Source of the DNA: CAKZSB01 sp964573105
Lineage (GTDB): Bacteria > Pseudomonadota > Gammaproteobacteria > Granulosicoccales > Granulosicoccaceae
Assembly: GCA_964573105.1 (NCBI GenBank)
Contig: CAZNIS010000004.1
Span: 62,001 to 126,000 of the forward strand
Direction of reading: 5' to 3'
DNA: 64,000 nt
The notes under the pieces are model-generated. The model searched no databases. It was not told the origin of the DNA and was given only the letters and a program-made list of their open reading frames with translations. The position numbers were made by a program, and so were the translations under genes. Position 1 is the first letter of the stretch, and every line of letters starts with the position of its first letter. Below are positions 54,814 to 63,939 of the stretch, piece after piece.

Positions 54814-55752
54814 ATGAATAGAAAACTGCCTCCGCTCAACGCTCTGCGCGCCTTCGAGGCCGCGGCACGCCACTTAAGCTTCACTACGTCTGCAAAGGAA
54901 CTCTCGGTTACCCAGGCAGCTGTCAGCCACCAGGTAAAACACCTTGAGGAACACCTGGGTGTGCAACTGTTCAAGCGCCAGAACCGCGCACTGCAATTGA
55001 CGGAAACCGGCCGACGTTACCTGCCCGAGGTTCGACAGGCCTTCGATCTGCTGGACGAGGCCACGCGCCGATTGACAGCCGGTGACACACCCGACACCTT
55101 CACAGTCACCGCGCTGCCATCGTTCAGTGCACGATGGCTGGTGCCGCGACTGGGGCGATTTATCAAAGCCAACCCGAACGTCAATCTGCGTCTGGCACCG
55201 GCCGAGCACCTGGTCGACTTCGAACGCGATGGAGTTGATGTCGCTATTCGCTCCGGCCGGGGTCACTACACCGGCATGACCTCCGAATGGCTGATGTCTG
55301 AAGATCTGTTCCCGGTCTGCAGCCCTACGCTGCTTGAAGGTGACCATCCGCTGGACAGCCCGCAACAACTCACCCAGCACACACTGCTGCACGATGATCA
55401 CATCAGCGACTGGCGTACCTGGCTGCTGGCGGCGAGCATCGACAACGTCGATGTCAGCCGCGGACTTTATATCAGTGATTCCAGCATGTTGCTGCAGGCG
55501 GCCATCGATGGACAGGGCGTGGCGCTGGCACGTGGTATTCTTGCCGCAGACGACCTCGCGGCTGGACGTCTGGTTAAACCTTTCGCACTCACGCTGCCAT
55601 CGGAGTTCGCCTATTACCTGGTTTACCCACGGCAAACCAGTCACCCCACGCTTGACACATTTCGCAACTGGGTGCTGGCGGAGAGCAAGCACACCGACAT
55701 GCAGCAACCTGTCGAGCACCGTACCATTTCGGGAAAAGCCCATAGTGAATGA
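54814..55752 (+). CDS. GcvA-like LysR regulator
   Basis: A 312-aa LysR regulator of the GcvA type: LPPLNALRAFEAAARHLSF, TSAKELSVTQAAVSHQVKHL and RQNRALQLTETGRRYLPE in the DNA-binding part, then a sensor domain with IRSGRGHYTGMTSEWLMSED. GcvA activates the glycine cleavage genes in enterics. Whether this one responds to glycine is uncertain, but the nearby glycine riboswitch makes it reasonable. The family is large and its members control varied genes. Its stop overlaps the start of the old-yellow-enzyme gene by eight bases. Confidence 0.82.
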   Translation: MNRKLPPLNALRAFEAAARHLSFTTSAKELSVTQAAVSHQVKHLEEHLGVQLFKRQNRALQLTETGRRYLPEVRQAFDLLDEATRRLTAGDTPDTFTVTALPSFSARWLVPRLGRFIKANPNVNLRLAPAEHLVDFERDGVDVAIRSGRGHYTGMTSEWLMSEDLFPVCSPTLLEGDHPLDSPQQLTQHTLLHDDHISDWRTWLLAASIDNVDVSRGLYISDSSMLLQAAIDGQGVALARGILAADDLAAGRLVKPFALTLPSEFAYYLVYPRQTSHPTLDTFRNWVLAESKHTDMQQPVEHRTISGKAHSE

Positions 55753-56836
55753 CAACCCCCTGTTTCAGCCGTTGCAGATCGGCACTCTGGCACTGGCCAA
55801 CCGCATCGTAATGGCACCGATGACGCGCTCACTGTCACCGGGAAACATCGCCCACGCAGCCGTTGCGCAATACTACCGTCAGCGCGCACAAGGCGGTGCT
55901 GGCCTAATCATCACTGAAGGTACCTGCGTCGGTCACCCGGCTGCCAATGGCTACCCTGACGTACCCTATATTTACGGCGAGAAATCGCTGGCGGGCTGGC
56001 GACAGGTAGTCGAGGCCGTTCACGACGCCGGTGGCAAGATTGCACCGCAACTGTGGCACGTCGGCAGTGTTCGCCGCCCGGGCACAGAACCCGATCCCGA
56101 TGTGCCGGGCTACGGTCCTTCCGGCTATGCGCGTCCAGGTAAAAAGACCGGCCATGAAATGACGACCCGCGATATCGATGATGTGGTACAGGCTTTTGCC
56201 ACTGCGGCCAAAGACGCACAATCGATCGGTTTTGATGCAATCGAAATTCATGGCGCACATGGCTATCTGATCGACCAATTCTTCTGGCCGGGCACCAATC
56301 TGCGCACCGATTCCTACGGTACAAACAAATCGCAATTCGCGATTGAAATCATTCGCGCCATACGTGCAGAAATATCTCCAGACCTGCCACTGATTCTGCG
56401 CTGGTCACAGTGGAAAATGCAGGACTACAGTGCAAAACTTGCAGACACCCCTGCACAACTGGAGGCGTTTCTCACGCCGCTTGTCGATGCGGGCGTCGAT
56501 GTTTTCCACTGCAGTCAACGTCGCTTCTGGGAGCCCGAATTCGAAGGCAGCGATCTGAATCTGGCTGGTTGGGTTAAACAGCTGACCGCTAAATCGACGA
56601 TCACCGTCGGCAGCATTGGACTGGACACAGGATTTGTCGATGAAGAAAAACGTGGCTTCAGCAATGCCAATCCCGCGGGCCTGGATGAGTTAATCGAACG
56701 ACTGGGCAACGATGAATTCGATCTCGCCGCGGTTGGCCGCGCCATGATCAGCAACCCCGATTGGGCCAACCGGATTCGCGATGGCAATAGCGATTCGCTG
56801 CGCGCGTTCGACAAGGCCGATCTCGCGACGCTGTGA
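55745..56836 (+). CDS. Old-yellow-enzyme family alkene reductase
   Basis: A 363-aa FMN reductase of the NemA/OYE group: LFQPLQIGTLALANRIVMAP, MTRS, HVGSVRRPG, EIHGAHGYLIDQFFWPGTN and LRTDSYGTN (usually YGGS), then RWSQWKMQDY. HxxH in the active site is present in the form HGAH, and family members reduce activated C=C bonds or nitro groups with NADPH. GTG at 55745 gives the family length; an open frame reaching back to 55334 lies inside the regulator gene and is not the start. It overlaps the regulator upstream and the phosphatase downstream. Confidence 0.88.
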   Translation: MNDNPLFQPLQIGTLALANRIVMAPMTRSLSPGNIAHAAVAQYYRQRAQGGAGLIITEGTCVGHPAANGYPDVPYIYGEKSLAGWRQVVEAVHDAGGKIAPQLWHVGSVRRPGTEPDPDVPGYGPSGYARPGKKTGHEMTTRDIDDVVQAFATAAKDAQSIGFDAIEIHGAHGYLIDQFFWPGTNLRTDSYGTNKSQFAIEIIRAIRAEISPDLPLILRWSQWKMQDYSAKLADTPAQLEAFLTPLVDAGVDVFHCSQRRFWEPEFEGSDLNLAGWVKQLTAKSTITVGSIGLDTGFVDEEKRGFSNANPAGLDELIERLGNDEFDLAAVGRAMISNPDWANRIRDGNSDSLRAFDKADLATL

Positions 56837-57318
56837 CGGGCAAACGAAGCATGCACGTACTTTTCATCTGTACCGGAAATATCTTCAGAAGCATGACTGC
56901 TGAATACAGTCTGCGTGCAGCGCTGGGCGCAAACTCGGATATTGTTGTCAGCTCCGCCGGCACCATCGAGGCGCCACACCCGATCGTACCGTTTGTACGG
57001 GACTACCTGCAGGCCATCAATATCGATATATCCGCTCACAGGCCTACGATCATCACACGCGAAATACTCGCGCAGGCCGACCATGCAATCGCGATGGATC
57101 ATGCACACGTGCATACGATTGCCGAACGTTTCGGCAACACACTTCCGCTTTTCAGCCAATTCGCCTATGGCAAGGACTTGCCAATGCCGGATGTTGATGA
57201 AGTGGTGCCAGACTGGCGCAACAACCACAACGAGGCAATAGCCTACGGGCATCAGGTGATGGATTTCATTTGCGAAGCGGCCCCGGCTATAGCCAAAAAT
57301 CTCGCAAACGAGCGCTGA
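56833..57318 (+). CDS. Low-molecular-weight protein tyrosine phosphatase
   Basis: A 161-aa phosphatase: the P-loop LFICTGNIFRSMTAEYSLRA has the Cys-x5-Arg catalytic motif (CTGNIFR), SSAGTIE follows, and the general-acid Asp is probably in PMPDVDEVVPD, which differs from the canonical DPY. It could act on phosphotyrosine or as an arsenate-reductase-like enzyme. The GTG at 56833 overlaps the preceding stop (GTGA); an ATG at 56851 is an alternative nearer the usual start. It is the third gene of an overlapping regulator-reductase-phosphatase operon. Confidence 0.85.
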   Translation: MTGKRSMHVLFICTGNIFRSMTAEYSLRAALGANSDIVVSSAGTIEAPHPIVPFVRDYLQAINIDISAHRPTIITREILAQADHAIAMDHAHVHTIAERFGNTLPLFSQFAYGKDLPMPDVDEVVPDWRNNHNEAIAYGHQVMDFICEAAPAIAKNLANER

Positions 57319-57427
57319 TTATCCCGTTATCGCCGGTTGCAGCGACACAGTTGTCAACATTTTTCCGATGGTGTTCGCGCCGCAAGTGCTCAATATTGGT
57401 GCGGTGTAGACGCATTGGAGATGCAGT

Positions 57428-57964
57428 TTGAGCAACGAAACGCCCAATAATATCGGCGATCAGCCCGACCTTAAAAAACGCAAAACCCTGAAAACCCTTG
57501 GCGCGACTGTGGGGGCAGGCACCATGGCAGGCTTTCCCGCTATGTCATCTGCGACCCATCAACTCGATGGCGCAGCCGGCGCTGCTTCACCTGCCGAATC
57601 GACCCACCACAACCTCACGATCAACATACAGCTTAACCGAGAAGATCTCGACGACTGGGTGTTGATGGAAAATCTAACCGAACAACCGCTGGTCGTGCGC
57701 GCATTCGAGCCGCGTTACGTGCAATATCAAAACAAAGTGCTGGATCTGCACTCACTGCTGTCACGTCAGCAGCGCGGCAAGGAACAGCTGGAAATCTGGC
57801 CCAACCACGCCTGGACTCATTCGGTTCGCGGGGCCACACGTGCGCAACATCCACTGCGCAGTGATTCGGGCGCCTGTCAGGTGAGTGATGCCGACCAATG
57901 CCGCTCAATTCAATTGGCAGCCTTCGTCCACGCCGATGGCGACGTGACCCTGCAGCGTGCGTGA
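57428..57964 (+). CDS. Hypothetical protein with twin-basic leader
   Basis: A 178-aa protein. The start is TTG with GGAGA about seven bases before. Residues 16-40 (KKRKTLKTLGATVGAGTMAG) look like a Tat-type or membrane-anchor leader with Lys-Arg in place of twin Arg, then HHNLTINIQLNREDLDDWVL and a beta-rich domain with two cysteines (ACQ, QCR). I do not recognise the family. The gene stands alone between the phosphatase and the convergent P450. Confidence 0.65.
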   Translation: MSNETPNNIGDQPDLKKRKTLKTLGATVGAGTMAGFPAMSSATHQLDGAAGAASPAESTHHNLTINIQLNREDLDDWVLMENLTEQPLVVRAFEPRYVQYQNKVLDLHSLLSRQQRGKEQLEIWPNHAWTHSVRGATRAQHPLRSDSGACQVSDADQCRSIQLAAFVHADGDVTLQRA

Positions 57965-58022
57965 TCACGCTTTGCAAAGACGCGATCAGGGGCGACATCG
58001 CCTCTGATCGCATTGATCGACG

Positions 58023-59309
58023 TTACTTGCGCAAGGTGACCGGTAGGCGCGTAAAACCGTGGACAAAATTCGACAGCGTGCGCTGTGGCTGACCAGTCAC
58101 TGTTATCCACTCAAAACGTGGTAGCAGTTCCTCCCACAGAATCTGCAGCTGTAACTCGGCCAGCATGCTACCCATGCAATGATGAATGCCATAGCCAAAC
58201 GACAAATGTCGTCGAGGGTTGTCGCGATCAACGATAAATTCATCGGCGCGATCGATCACGTCATCATCGCGATTGGCCGACAGATACCATAGCGCTACTC
58301 TATCGCCGCGACGAATGGCCTGGCCGCCAAACTCGATATCTTCCAATGCGGTTCTGGCCATGTGCGCCAGCGGCGTCTGCCAGCGAATGATCTCGGGCAC
58401 CAGCGATTTCACCAGCGATGGATTCTGTTTGAGCTTTTGATATTGCTCTGGATGCTCATTCAAGGCCAGCACACCCCCGCTCATCGAATTGCGCGTGGTG
58501 TCATTTCCACCGACGATCAACAGCAACAGATTGCCACCAAATTCGGCATCCGACATGCCCTGCGTGGCTTCGGAGTGCGCCATCATTGAAATAAGATCAC
58601 CCTGCGGTGGCTGGGCTTTGCGTACATCCCACAGCTTGCGGAAATAACGAAAACATTCGTCCAGCTCTTGCGCCTGCATTTCGGCCGAGGTGACCGGTCC
58701 GTCGTCCTTCGGATGTCCGGTCGCGATATCCGACCACCAGGTCAGTTTGCTGCGCTCCTCGAACGGGAAGTCGAACAGCGTGGCGAGCATTTGAGTAGTC
58801 AGATTGACTGACACTTGTTCTACCCAGTCGAACTCTTCATCGACAGGCAGGCTGTCCAGCAGGCTACACACGCGTTGGCGAATCAAAGGTTCCAGGTTGG
58901 CGAGACTCGACGGCATGCCCACCGATTTCACAGTCTTGCGCTGCGCGTCGTGCTCAGGCGGATCCATCGCGATAAAGCTTGCAAGCTGAATGCTGCTCAT
59001 CGGCGAGGCGAGCGTAATACCACCGTGCCGCTGATCAGAAGAGAAAACCTGATGGTTCAGCTCGACCTGTTTGATATCCTGATAGCGCGTGATTGACCAG
59101 TAGGGTCCAAAGCGACTGCTGCTGCAATAGTGCACTGGCGCCTCGGCCCGCAGACGCGCAAAGTAGGCGCCGACACTGTCATTGCGAAACAGGTAGCCGT
59201 CACTGACGTCGATATCGTCAAGCGCTACACTGCCGGCCTGTTGAATACTATCGGTTCGCGCCTGCAGGTAGTCAGTGCCAAATATCGAATCTTGCGTTTT
59301 TTCAACCAA
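58023..59309 (-). CDS. Cytochrome P450, CYP153-like
   Basis: A 428-aa bacterial P450. The haem loop is HLSFGYGIHHCMGSMLAEL (Cys ligand), the I-helix LLLIVGGNDTTRNSMSGGV, ExxR in EIIRWQTPLAHMARTAL, and GDRVALWYLSANRDDDVI follows. The TTRNSMSG and WQTPLAHMARTA strings are those I associate with CYP153 terminal alkane hydroxylases. No ferredoxin or ferredoxin reductase gene is next to it, so the electron donors are elsewhere. It converges on the leader-protein gene with 58 bp between. Confidence 0.87.
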   Translation of the reverse strand: MVEKTQDSIFGTDYLQARTDSIQQAGSVALDDIDVSDGYLFRNDSVGAYFARLRAEAPVHYCSSSRFGPYWSITRYQDIKQVELNHQVFSSDQRHGGITLASPMSSIQLASFIAMDPPEHDAQRKTVKSVGMPSSLANLEPLIRQRVCSLLDSLPVDEEFDWVEQVSVNLTTQMLATLFDFPFEERSKLTWWSDIATGHPKDDGPVTSAEMQAQELDECFRYFRKLWDVRKAQPPQGDLISMMAHSEATQGMSDAEFGGNLLLLIVGGNDTTRNSMSGGVLALNEHPEQYQKLKQNPSLVKSLVPEIIRWQTPLAHMARTALEDIEFGGQAIRRGDRVALWYLSANRDDDVIDRADEFIVDRDNPRRHLSFGYGIHHCMGSMLAELQLQILWEELLPRFEWITVTGQPQRTLSNFVHGFTRLPVTLRK

Positions 59310-59413
59310 GCGACTCGCCCCAGCCGTATCAACCAGTCGCGAATGTTAACACGCAGTGCCAGTGAGCGTACGCGACAGTTTACCGCCTGCCCCATACCAC
59401 GGCGCAGAAAGCA

Positions 59414-59440
59414 AAACGCCCGGGACAAGACCGGGCGTTT
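59414..59440 (-). terminator. Intrinsic terminator of the OmpA-family gene
   Basis: AAACGCCCGG, a seven-base loop, CCGGGCGTTT: a perfect 10-bp stem, 25 bp beyond the stop of the long coiled-coil gene on its strand. Confidence 0.85.
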
Positions 59441-59465
59441 GCCAAGTACAGCAGCTCGTTAGCCC

Positions 59466-62030
59466 TTATTCATCAATCACACTGTAGATCGTGTGTTCTT
59501 TTTCGATCGGATACAGCACCACCTCAACACGGCGATTCATCTTGCGACCCTCTGGCGTATCGTTCGATGCCATCGGTTTGTATTCGCCGTAGCCGACGGC
59601 TGACAAAATGGTCGGATCGATGTTCGACTGGTTTTGCATGTGTCGAACCGCAGCGGCCGCACGCGCAACCGACAGCTCCCAGTTGCTCTCAAAACGGTAG
59701 CGCAACTTGACGCCGATCGGCACGGTGTCAGTGTGACCTTCCACCACGATGCGACGATCCTCAAAAGTCGCGATAATTCCGGCCAGCTTCTTCAGGTTGG
59801 CGCTACCCTCTGCCGTCAGTTTCGCACTACCGGGCTTGAAGAAGTCGGCGTTGCCAAGGCGGATCGGCACAGAGTTGTCCGCACGGGTCTGCTGTACGGT
59901 TACGTTCTCAAGTTTCGCTGCCTCGAGCTCGCGAGTCAGCGACTGACTGAGCTTTTCGGCGTCGGCCAGAATCGCATCGCGCTCGGCTTCCGCGGCACTT
60001 TTCTCACGCAGCAGCACATTGAGCTCGCTCTGGGCAATTCTCAGATCGCCTTTGGTTTCGGCCAGCTCGATACCCAGCTGCTTGGCCTTTTCGTTGGCGG
60101 CAAGCTCGGCCTGCTCTGCGGCGCTCAAGCGCTGTCGATAGTCGGCAATCTGCGCTTCCAGGCGATCAATTTCGGCGTTGGCAGCACTGGCAGACTCACC
60201 CAGCTCCTGCAACTCGGCCTCTGTGCTTTGCAACTGCAGCCCCTTTTGACGCGCCGCCACCTGCAGTTGATCGCGTTCGCCGATCAGTGAGGCGATCTGC
60301 TCGCTGAGCTCATTGCTGCGCTGTGCGTGCTCGGCCACCTCCCAGTTGGTATCAACCTGCAGACGAGTCACCTCGTCGCCCAGTTCGGCAACGCGATTGT
60401 TCAGGTCTCGCACGGCGCGATCGCGCTCGGCAATACCCTGCTCCAGTTCCGCCTTGCTCGCCTGCAGCTTGTCACGTGCCGTGCTCAGGCTGGCCATCTG
60501 GCGCTTTAAGCGCTCGTGCGATTTGTTCAGATCTGTGTGCTCGCGCGAGAGCTCTGCAAGCTCAGCCTCAACCACCTTTTTCTCTGCATCCAGCTTGCGT
60601 CTGGAATCACGCAGATCGGCGTGGCTCTTTTTCAGTTTGGTGTGCGAGTTATCCAGCAAGCCATGCTTGTCACCCATGTTGGCGAGGTTATTCGCAAGCG
60701 ATCGTTTTTCGTTGCGCAATTCTGCGATAGCCTTGACCCGATCTGCCAGCTGATCCTGCAAGCCGCGATGCTTCTCGCCCAGAATCGCGTGTTCCTTGTT
60801 CAACTTCGCCAGTTGCGTTTCAAGATCCAGATTCTGTGCATCCAGCGATTCATTGGCCGCTTTCGCCTTTGACAACTGTGTTCTGAGCTTGCTGCGATCA
60901 TTGTCGACCCGCGCCAGCTGACCGTTCACATCGTCAAGTTCCTTTTGCAGCGCCAGCTTCTGGCTACCCAGATCATCGCGCGCAGAACTGATACCGGCGA
61001 GTTGCTTTTCCAGCCCCTGCCGCACATTGCCCAGCAGTGACAGTTGCTGTTCACGCTCGCCACTGACTTCCTGCGCCTTGGCAAGGCTGCCTTGCAGATT
61101 CTGAACACGCGCCAGTGCATTATCGCGCTGACGAGTGGTGTCATCGAGACTGGCCAGTGTTTGTTTGAGTTCAGCACGCATGCGCGCGGCTTTTGCCTTC
61201 GCATCTTCCAGCTTGCCATTCAGTGCGGAAATTTCCTTGTCTGATTCTGCGAGCTGGCCTCGGGCACGCGCCAGGTCATCCTGCTTGGCTTTCAGCGAGG
61301 TGGCCGTGCGATTAATTTTCGCCTGCAGCTTGTCGTTCTGGTGGTTGCCATCAACCAGCTGCTTGTCCAGATCGTGAACCTGCGCGGTCAGCTTTTCACG
61401 CTCACCGGCAAGGTTGTCCAGCTGTCTGCCGAGTCTGGCCAGTTCTTTTTCTTTGTCTTTGATCATCGCCTGTGCGGCGTTGTCACTGGATTCGTGATCG
61501 CGTCTAAGCTGTGCGATTTGCTTCATCGCACCGTCGTGATCCGCAGCGGTTTGCACCAGCCGATTGTTGAGATTGTCTTTGTCAGATTCCAGCGCTGTGC
61601 GATAGGCCTGCGCCGTTCGAAGCTGTGCCTCCAGGTCGGCCAGTCGATCGCGCAAGTCGCCAATTTCCACTTCCGCCTGCTGATGACGTGTCTCGGCTAT
61701 GTAGCGCGCATTGATCATCTCTTTGATGCGCTCGGCCATCACATCAATTTCCTGATGCTGCGAATCGACCAGTGCCTGCGACTTTTGCGACAGACGCACA
61801 TTGGTGACAGTGACGCTGTTCGCCGAGATGGACTGCCCGCTCAATACTTCTGCGGTTCCGGCTTGATCTGCTGCAATTTCTACAGAGGCAGCCGGTGTGG
61901 CGACTTCCTGCGATATCAATGATTGCGAACCGAAGGTCGCCACAAACACAGCGGTAAAGATCGCGCTGCGCTTTGCCAGCACGGGCAATTGACTCGAGTG
62001 TTTTCGTGTCGGAGTTGGGTCCAGTTTCAT
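59466..62030 (-). CDS. Long coiled-coil OmpA-family envelope protein
   Basis: An 854-aa protein. A signal peptide or anchor (KRSAIFTAVFVATFGSQSL) is followed by ~600 residues of heptad-rich helix (QQEIDVM, ELAELSREHTDLNK, RVAELGDEVTRLQ and similar) with almost no Pro, an extended coiled coil. The last ~150 residues are an OmpA/MotB-type peptidoglycan-binding domain: IVVEGHTDTVPIG, SNWELSVARAAAAVR, VGYGEYKPMASNDT, MNRRVEVVL. It could span the periplasm and tie the cell wall to another layer. I start at the ATG 62030, which gives a clean leader; one 15 codons earlier exists. A terminator follows it. Confidence 0.88.
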   Translation of the reverse strand: MKLDPTPTRKHSSQLPVLAKRSAIFTAVFVATFGSQSLISQEVATPAASVEIAADQAGTAEVLSGQSISANSVTVTNVRLSQKSQALVDSQHQEIDVMAERIKEMINARYIAETRHQQAEVEIGDLRDRLADLEAQLRTAQAYRTALESDKDNLNNRLVQTAADHDGAMKQIAQLRRDHESSDNAAQAMIKDKEKELARLGRQLDNLAGEREKLTAQVHDLDKQLVDGNHQNDKLQAKINRTATSLKAKQDDLARARGQLAESDKEISALNGKLEDAKAKAARMRAELKQTLASLDDTTRQRDNALARVQNLQGSLAKAQEVSGEREQQLSLLGNVRQGLEKQLAGISSARDDLGSQKLALQKELDDVNGQLARVDNDRSKLRTQLSKAKAANESLDAQNLDLETQLAKLNKEHAILGEKHRGLQDQLADRVKAIAELRNEKRSLANNLANMGDKHGLLDNSHTKLKKSHADLRDSRRKLDAEKKVVEAELAELSREHTDLNKSHERLKRQMASLSTARDKLQASKAELEQGIAERDRAVRDLNNRVAELGDEVTRLQVDTNWEVAEHAQRSNELSEQIASLIGERDQLQVAARQKGLQLQSTEAELQELGESASAANAEIDRLEAQIADYRQRLSAAEQAELAANEKAKQLGIELAETKGDLRIAQSELNVLLREKSAAEAERDAILADAEKLSQSLTRELEAAKLENVTVQQTRADNSVPIRLGNADFFKPGSAKLTAEGSANLKKLAGIIATFEDRRIVVEGHTDTVPIGVKLRYRFESNWELSVARAAAAVRHMQNQSNIDPTILSAVGYGEYKPMASNDTPEGRKMNRRVEVVLYPIEKEHTIYSVIDE

Positions 62031-62407
62031 CTTGTCAGGTTTCTCAGATAAGTCCGGTCGCCAGAGCATTTGCATCTCTGCGCAAAGACAGCCACGTATA
62101 GCGTGAAATCAGACGCTGCCGCCCTGCACAACCCAGGGGACAAACTTGGCAGCGCAAATCAGGGAGTTACAACAGCTAACGGCGCTGCACCTGATTTGAT
62201 TAACTCACGGATAAAGGCATCACGACCCGAAGCAGGCGAATTACATGCCTGCCACCCCACGCAGAGTGGGGAAATGTGCAGAATCGAGACCACTGACTCA
62301 AAAAACACACCAGAACAGGTGTTTTAGAGCGCTACTGCAACAAAAACGCGTGTATTGCAGAGTTGAGAAAACAGCAAACCGCGCCAATAGAGACAAGCGC
62401 CGTTGAG
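62031..62407. other. 377-bp intergenic region with stem-loops
   Basis: No gene recognised. Two small hairpins: CCCCAC-GCAGA-GTGGGG near 62258 and ACACC-AGAACA-GGTGT near 62307, the latter followed by TTT. These could be a terminator for the Rieske gene on the minus strand or part of a small RNA; nothing stronger is visible. Confidence 0.4.
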
Positions 62408-63760
62408 TCAACCAGCCCTGCCGGCAACCCATCGACGCACGCGCTTTTCGATCTCGGCAGGGCGCTCGTTCCAGCTTAGTGCCAGCGTATCTCGCACCGC
62501 CTCGCCTATCTGTTGGCCCGCCTCACGCTGTAACGCGATGTCATCTTCTGCCGCCGGCACGGCGATAATCACATCACCGGCCATGGTGGGAATGTAGCCA
62601 TCGGCATTTTTTTCGGGCAGCTGGACCGCTTCACCGTTGGCCGTGGCACGAATGGCATCGCGCAGCAACTGACGGTACTGAGCGACACCGACATCGGTGC
62701 GGCCGAGCATTTCATCGTCGTGCACCGTGATTTTCCCTTGCGACACCTGAGCCTCGTAGTCACCCGGCGACCGCTGTCCTTCCTCGTAACTTCTCTCGGT
62801 GCCGGTCTGGCCCACAAAGTCGACTTTACCCAGCCCCACCTGACTGCGATCGCCCTTGCCATCCAGATCCAGCGTGTCATTGAAATGGCGCCACGCGATG
62901 ATCCGACAATGGCTATCGTTGACCGGCACAGTCCACTTGGTAATACCGACCCGCGGAAAAAATTTTTCGGCTTCTGCGTTTTGGTAAATATCGGGTGGTT
63001 GCGCAATCGCCGGTAGAAAAACCTCGGCGGTGCGAACCCAGAGATAATCTTTCCAGCGGCGCGTGTTGGTCAGGTAGATGCCGCAACCGGCGCCCATCGA
63101 ATGCCACTCCACGACCGGCATCGCCCCCCAAGCCGGATTGAAATGCGCGCGCGTCACCCGTGTGTGCAAAAACACACTGTGAAACGGATCCATCGGATTT
63201 TCCGCCACCTGCAGCCAGTTGCAGGGGTAGTCGATCAGATATGGCACCATTTCATTGTCAGCTTGCGCCATGGTGTCGAAAATCGGGAATTCAGGCATCT
63301 CATCGGGCGGCCCCATCCATGCGAAAACCAGCCCTTTGTACTCGTGAACAGGATAGGCACCGTGGCAGATGCGTTTGGGTATCGGGCTGTTCTCGGGTTC
63401 ACCGGGCACCTCCAGAATGGTGCCATCGACATCGTACAGCCAACCGTGATAGCAGCAGCGAATACCCTTTTCGGAGATGATGCCGTACTCCAGCGAGGCA
63501 CGCCGGTGACTGCAGTACTTGTGCAACAAGCCCAGCTGCCCGCCCAGATCGCGAAACAGCACCAGCTCCTCGCCCAGCACCTCAATCGCCAGTGGAAGAT
63601 CGCCAACCTGTTCGGTCATTGCGATGGGCTGCCAGAAACGCCTGAAGTATTCGCCGGCCGGCGTACCGGGCCCGGTGTGGGTAAGCTCGGGATCTTCACG
63701 ACCCACGACCGATCGATAATAGCCATTGAACGGCCGCCGCCTGGCCTTGATGTTATCCAT
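62408..63760 (-). CDS. Rieske-type ring-hydroxylating oxygenase alpha subunit
   Basis: A 450-aa oxygenase of the phthalate-4,5-dioxygenase/vanillate-demethylase-like group. The Rieske cluster motif is YCSHRRASLEYGI followed by IRCCYHGWLYDVDG (Cys-x-His, Cys-x2-His). The mononuclear-iron site is QVAENPMDPFHSVFLHTRV (Asn-x2-Asp-x2-His-x4-His). It hydroxylates or O-demethylates aromatic acids using electrons from a separate reductase, which is not in the window. The ATG at 63760 follows a GGGGGG stretch; an upstream ATG adds ten unconserved residues. Confidence 0.9.
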   Translation of the reverse strand: MDNIKARRRPFNGYYRSVVGREDPELTHTGPGTPAGEYFRRFWQPIAMTEQVGDLPLAIEVLGEELVLFRDLGGQLGLLHKYCSHRRASLEYGIISEKGIRCCYHGWLYDVDGTILEVPGEPENSPIPKRICHGAYPVHEYKGLVFAWMGPPDEMPEFPIFDTMAQADNEMVPYLIDYPCNWLQVAENPMDPFHSVFLHTRVTRAHFNPAWGAMPVVEWHSMGAGCGIYLTNTRRWKDYLWVRTAEVFLPAIAQPPDIYQNAEAEKFFPRVGITKWTVPVNDSHCRIIAWRHFNDTLDLDGKGDRSQVGLGKVDFVGQTGTERSYEEGQRSPGDYEAQVSQGKITVHDDEMLGRTDVGVAQYRQLLRDAIRATANGEAVQLPEKNADGYIPTMAGDVIIAVPAAEDDIALQREAGQQIGEAVRDTLALSWNERPAEIEKRVRRWVAGRAG

Positions 63761-63939
63761 CGCTACGCCCCCCCGCATGTGTTTGCCCAACAGGCAGAAG
63801 CTCGCTTATCTGCCACAGCTCATTGTACCGCACCTGCACAAAAGCGCTGTGGGCATGCGCAAGTTGCGCTGTGCATCGACACGATGGCAAAGCAAAGAGT
63901 AGGATCCAGATTCGACCCGGCGTTCCAGCGACGCTGACT

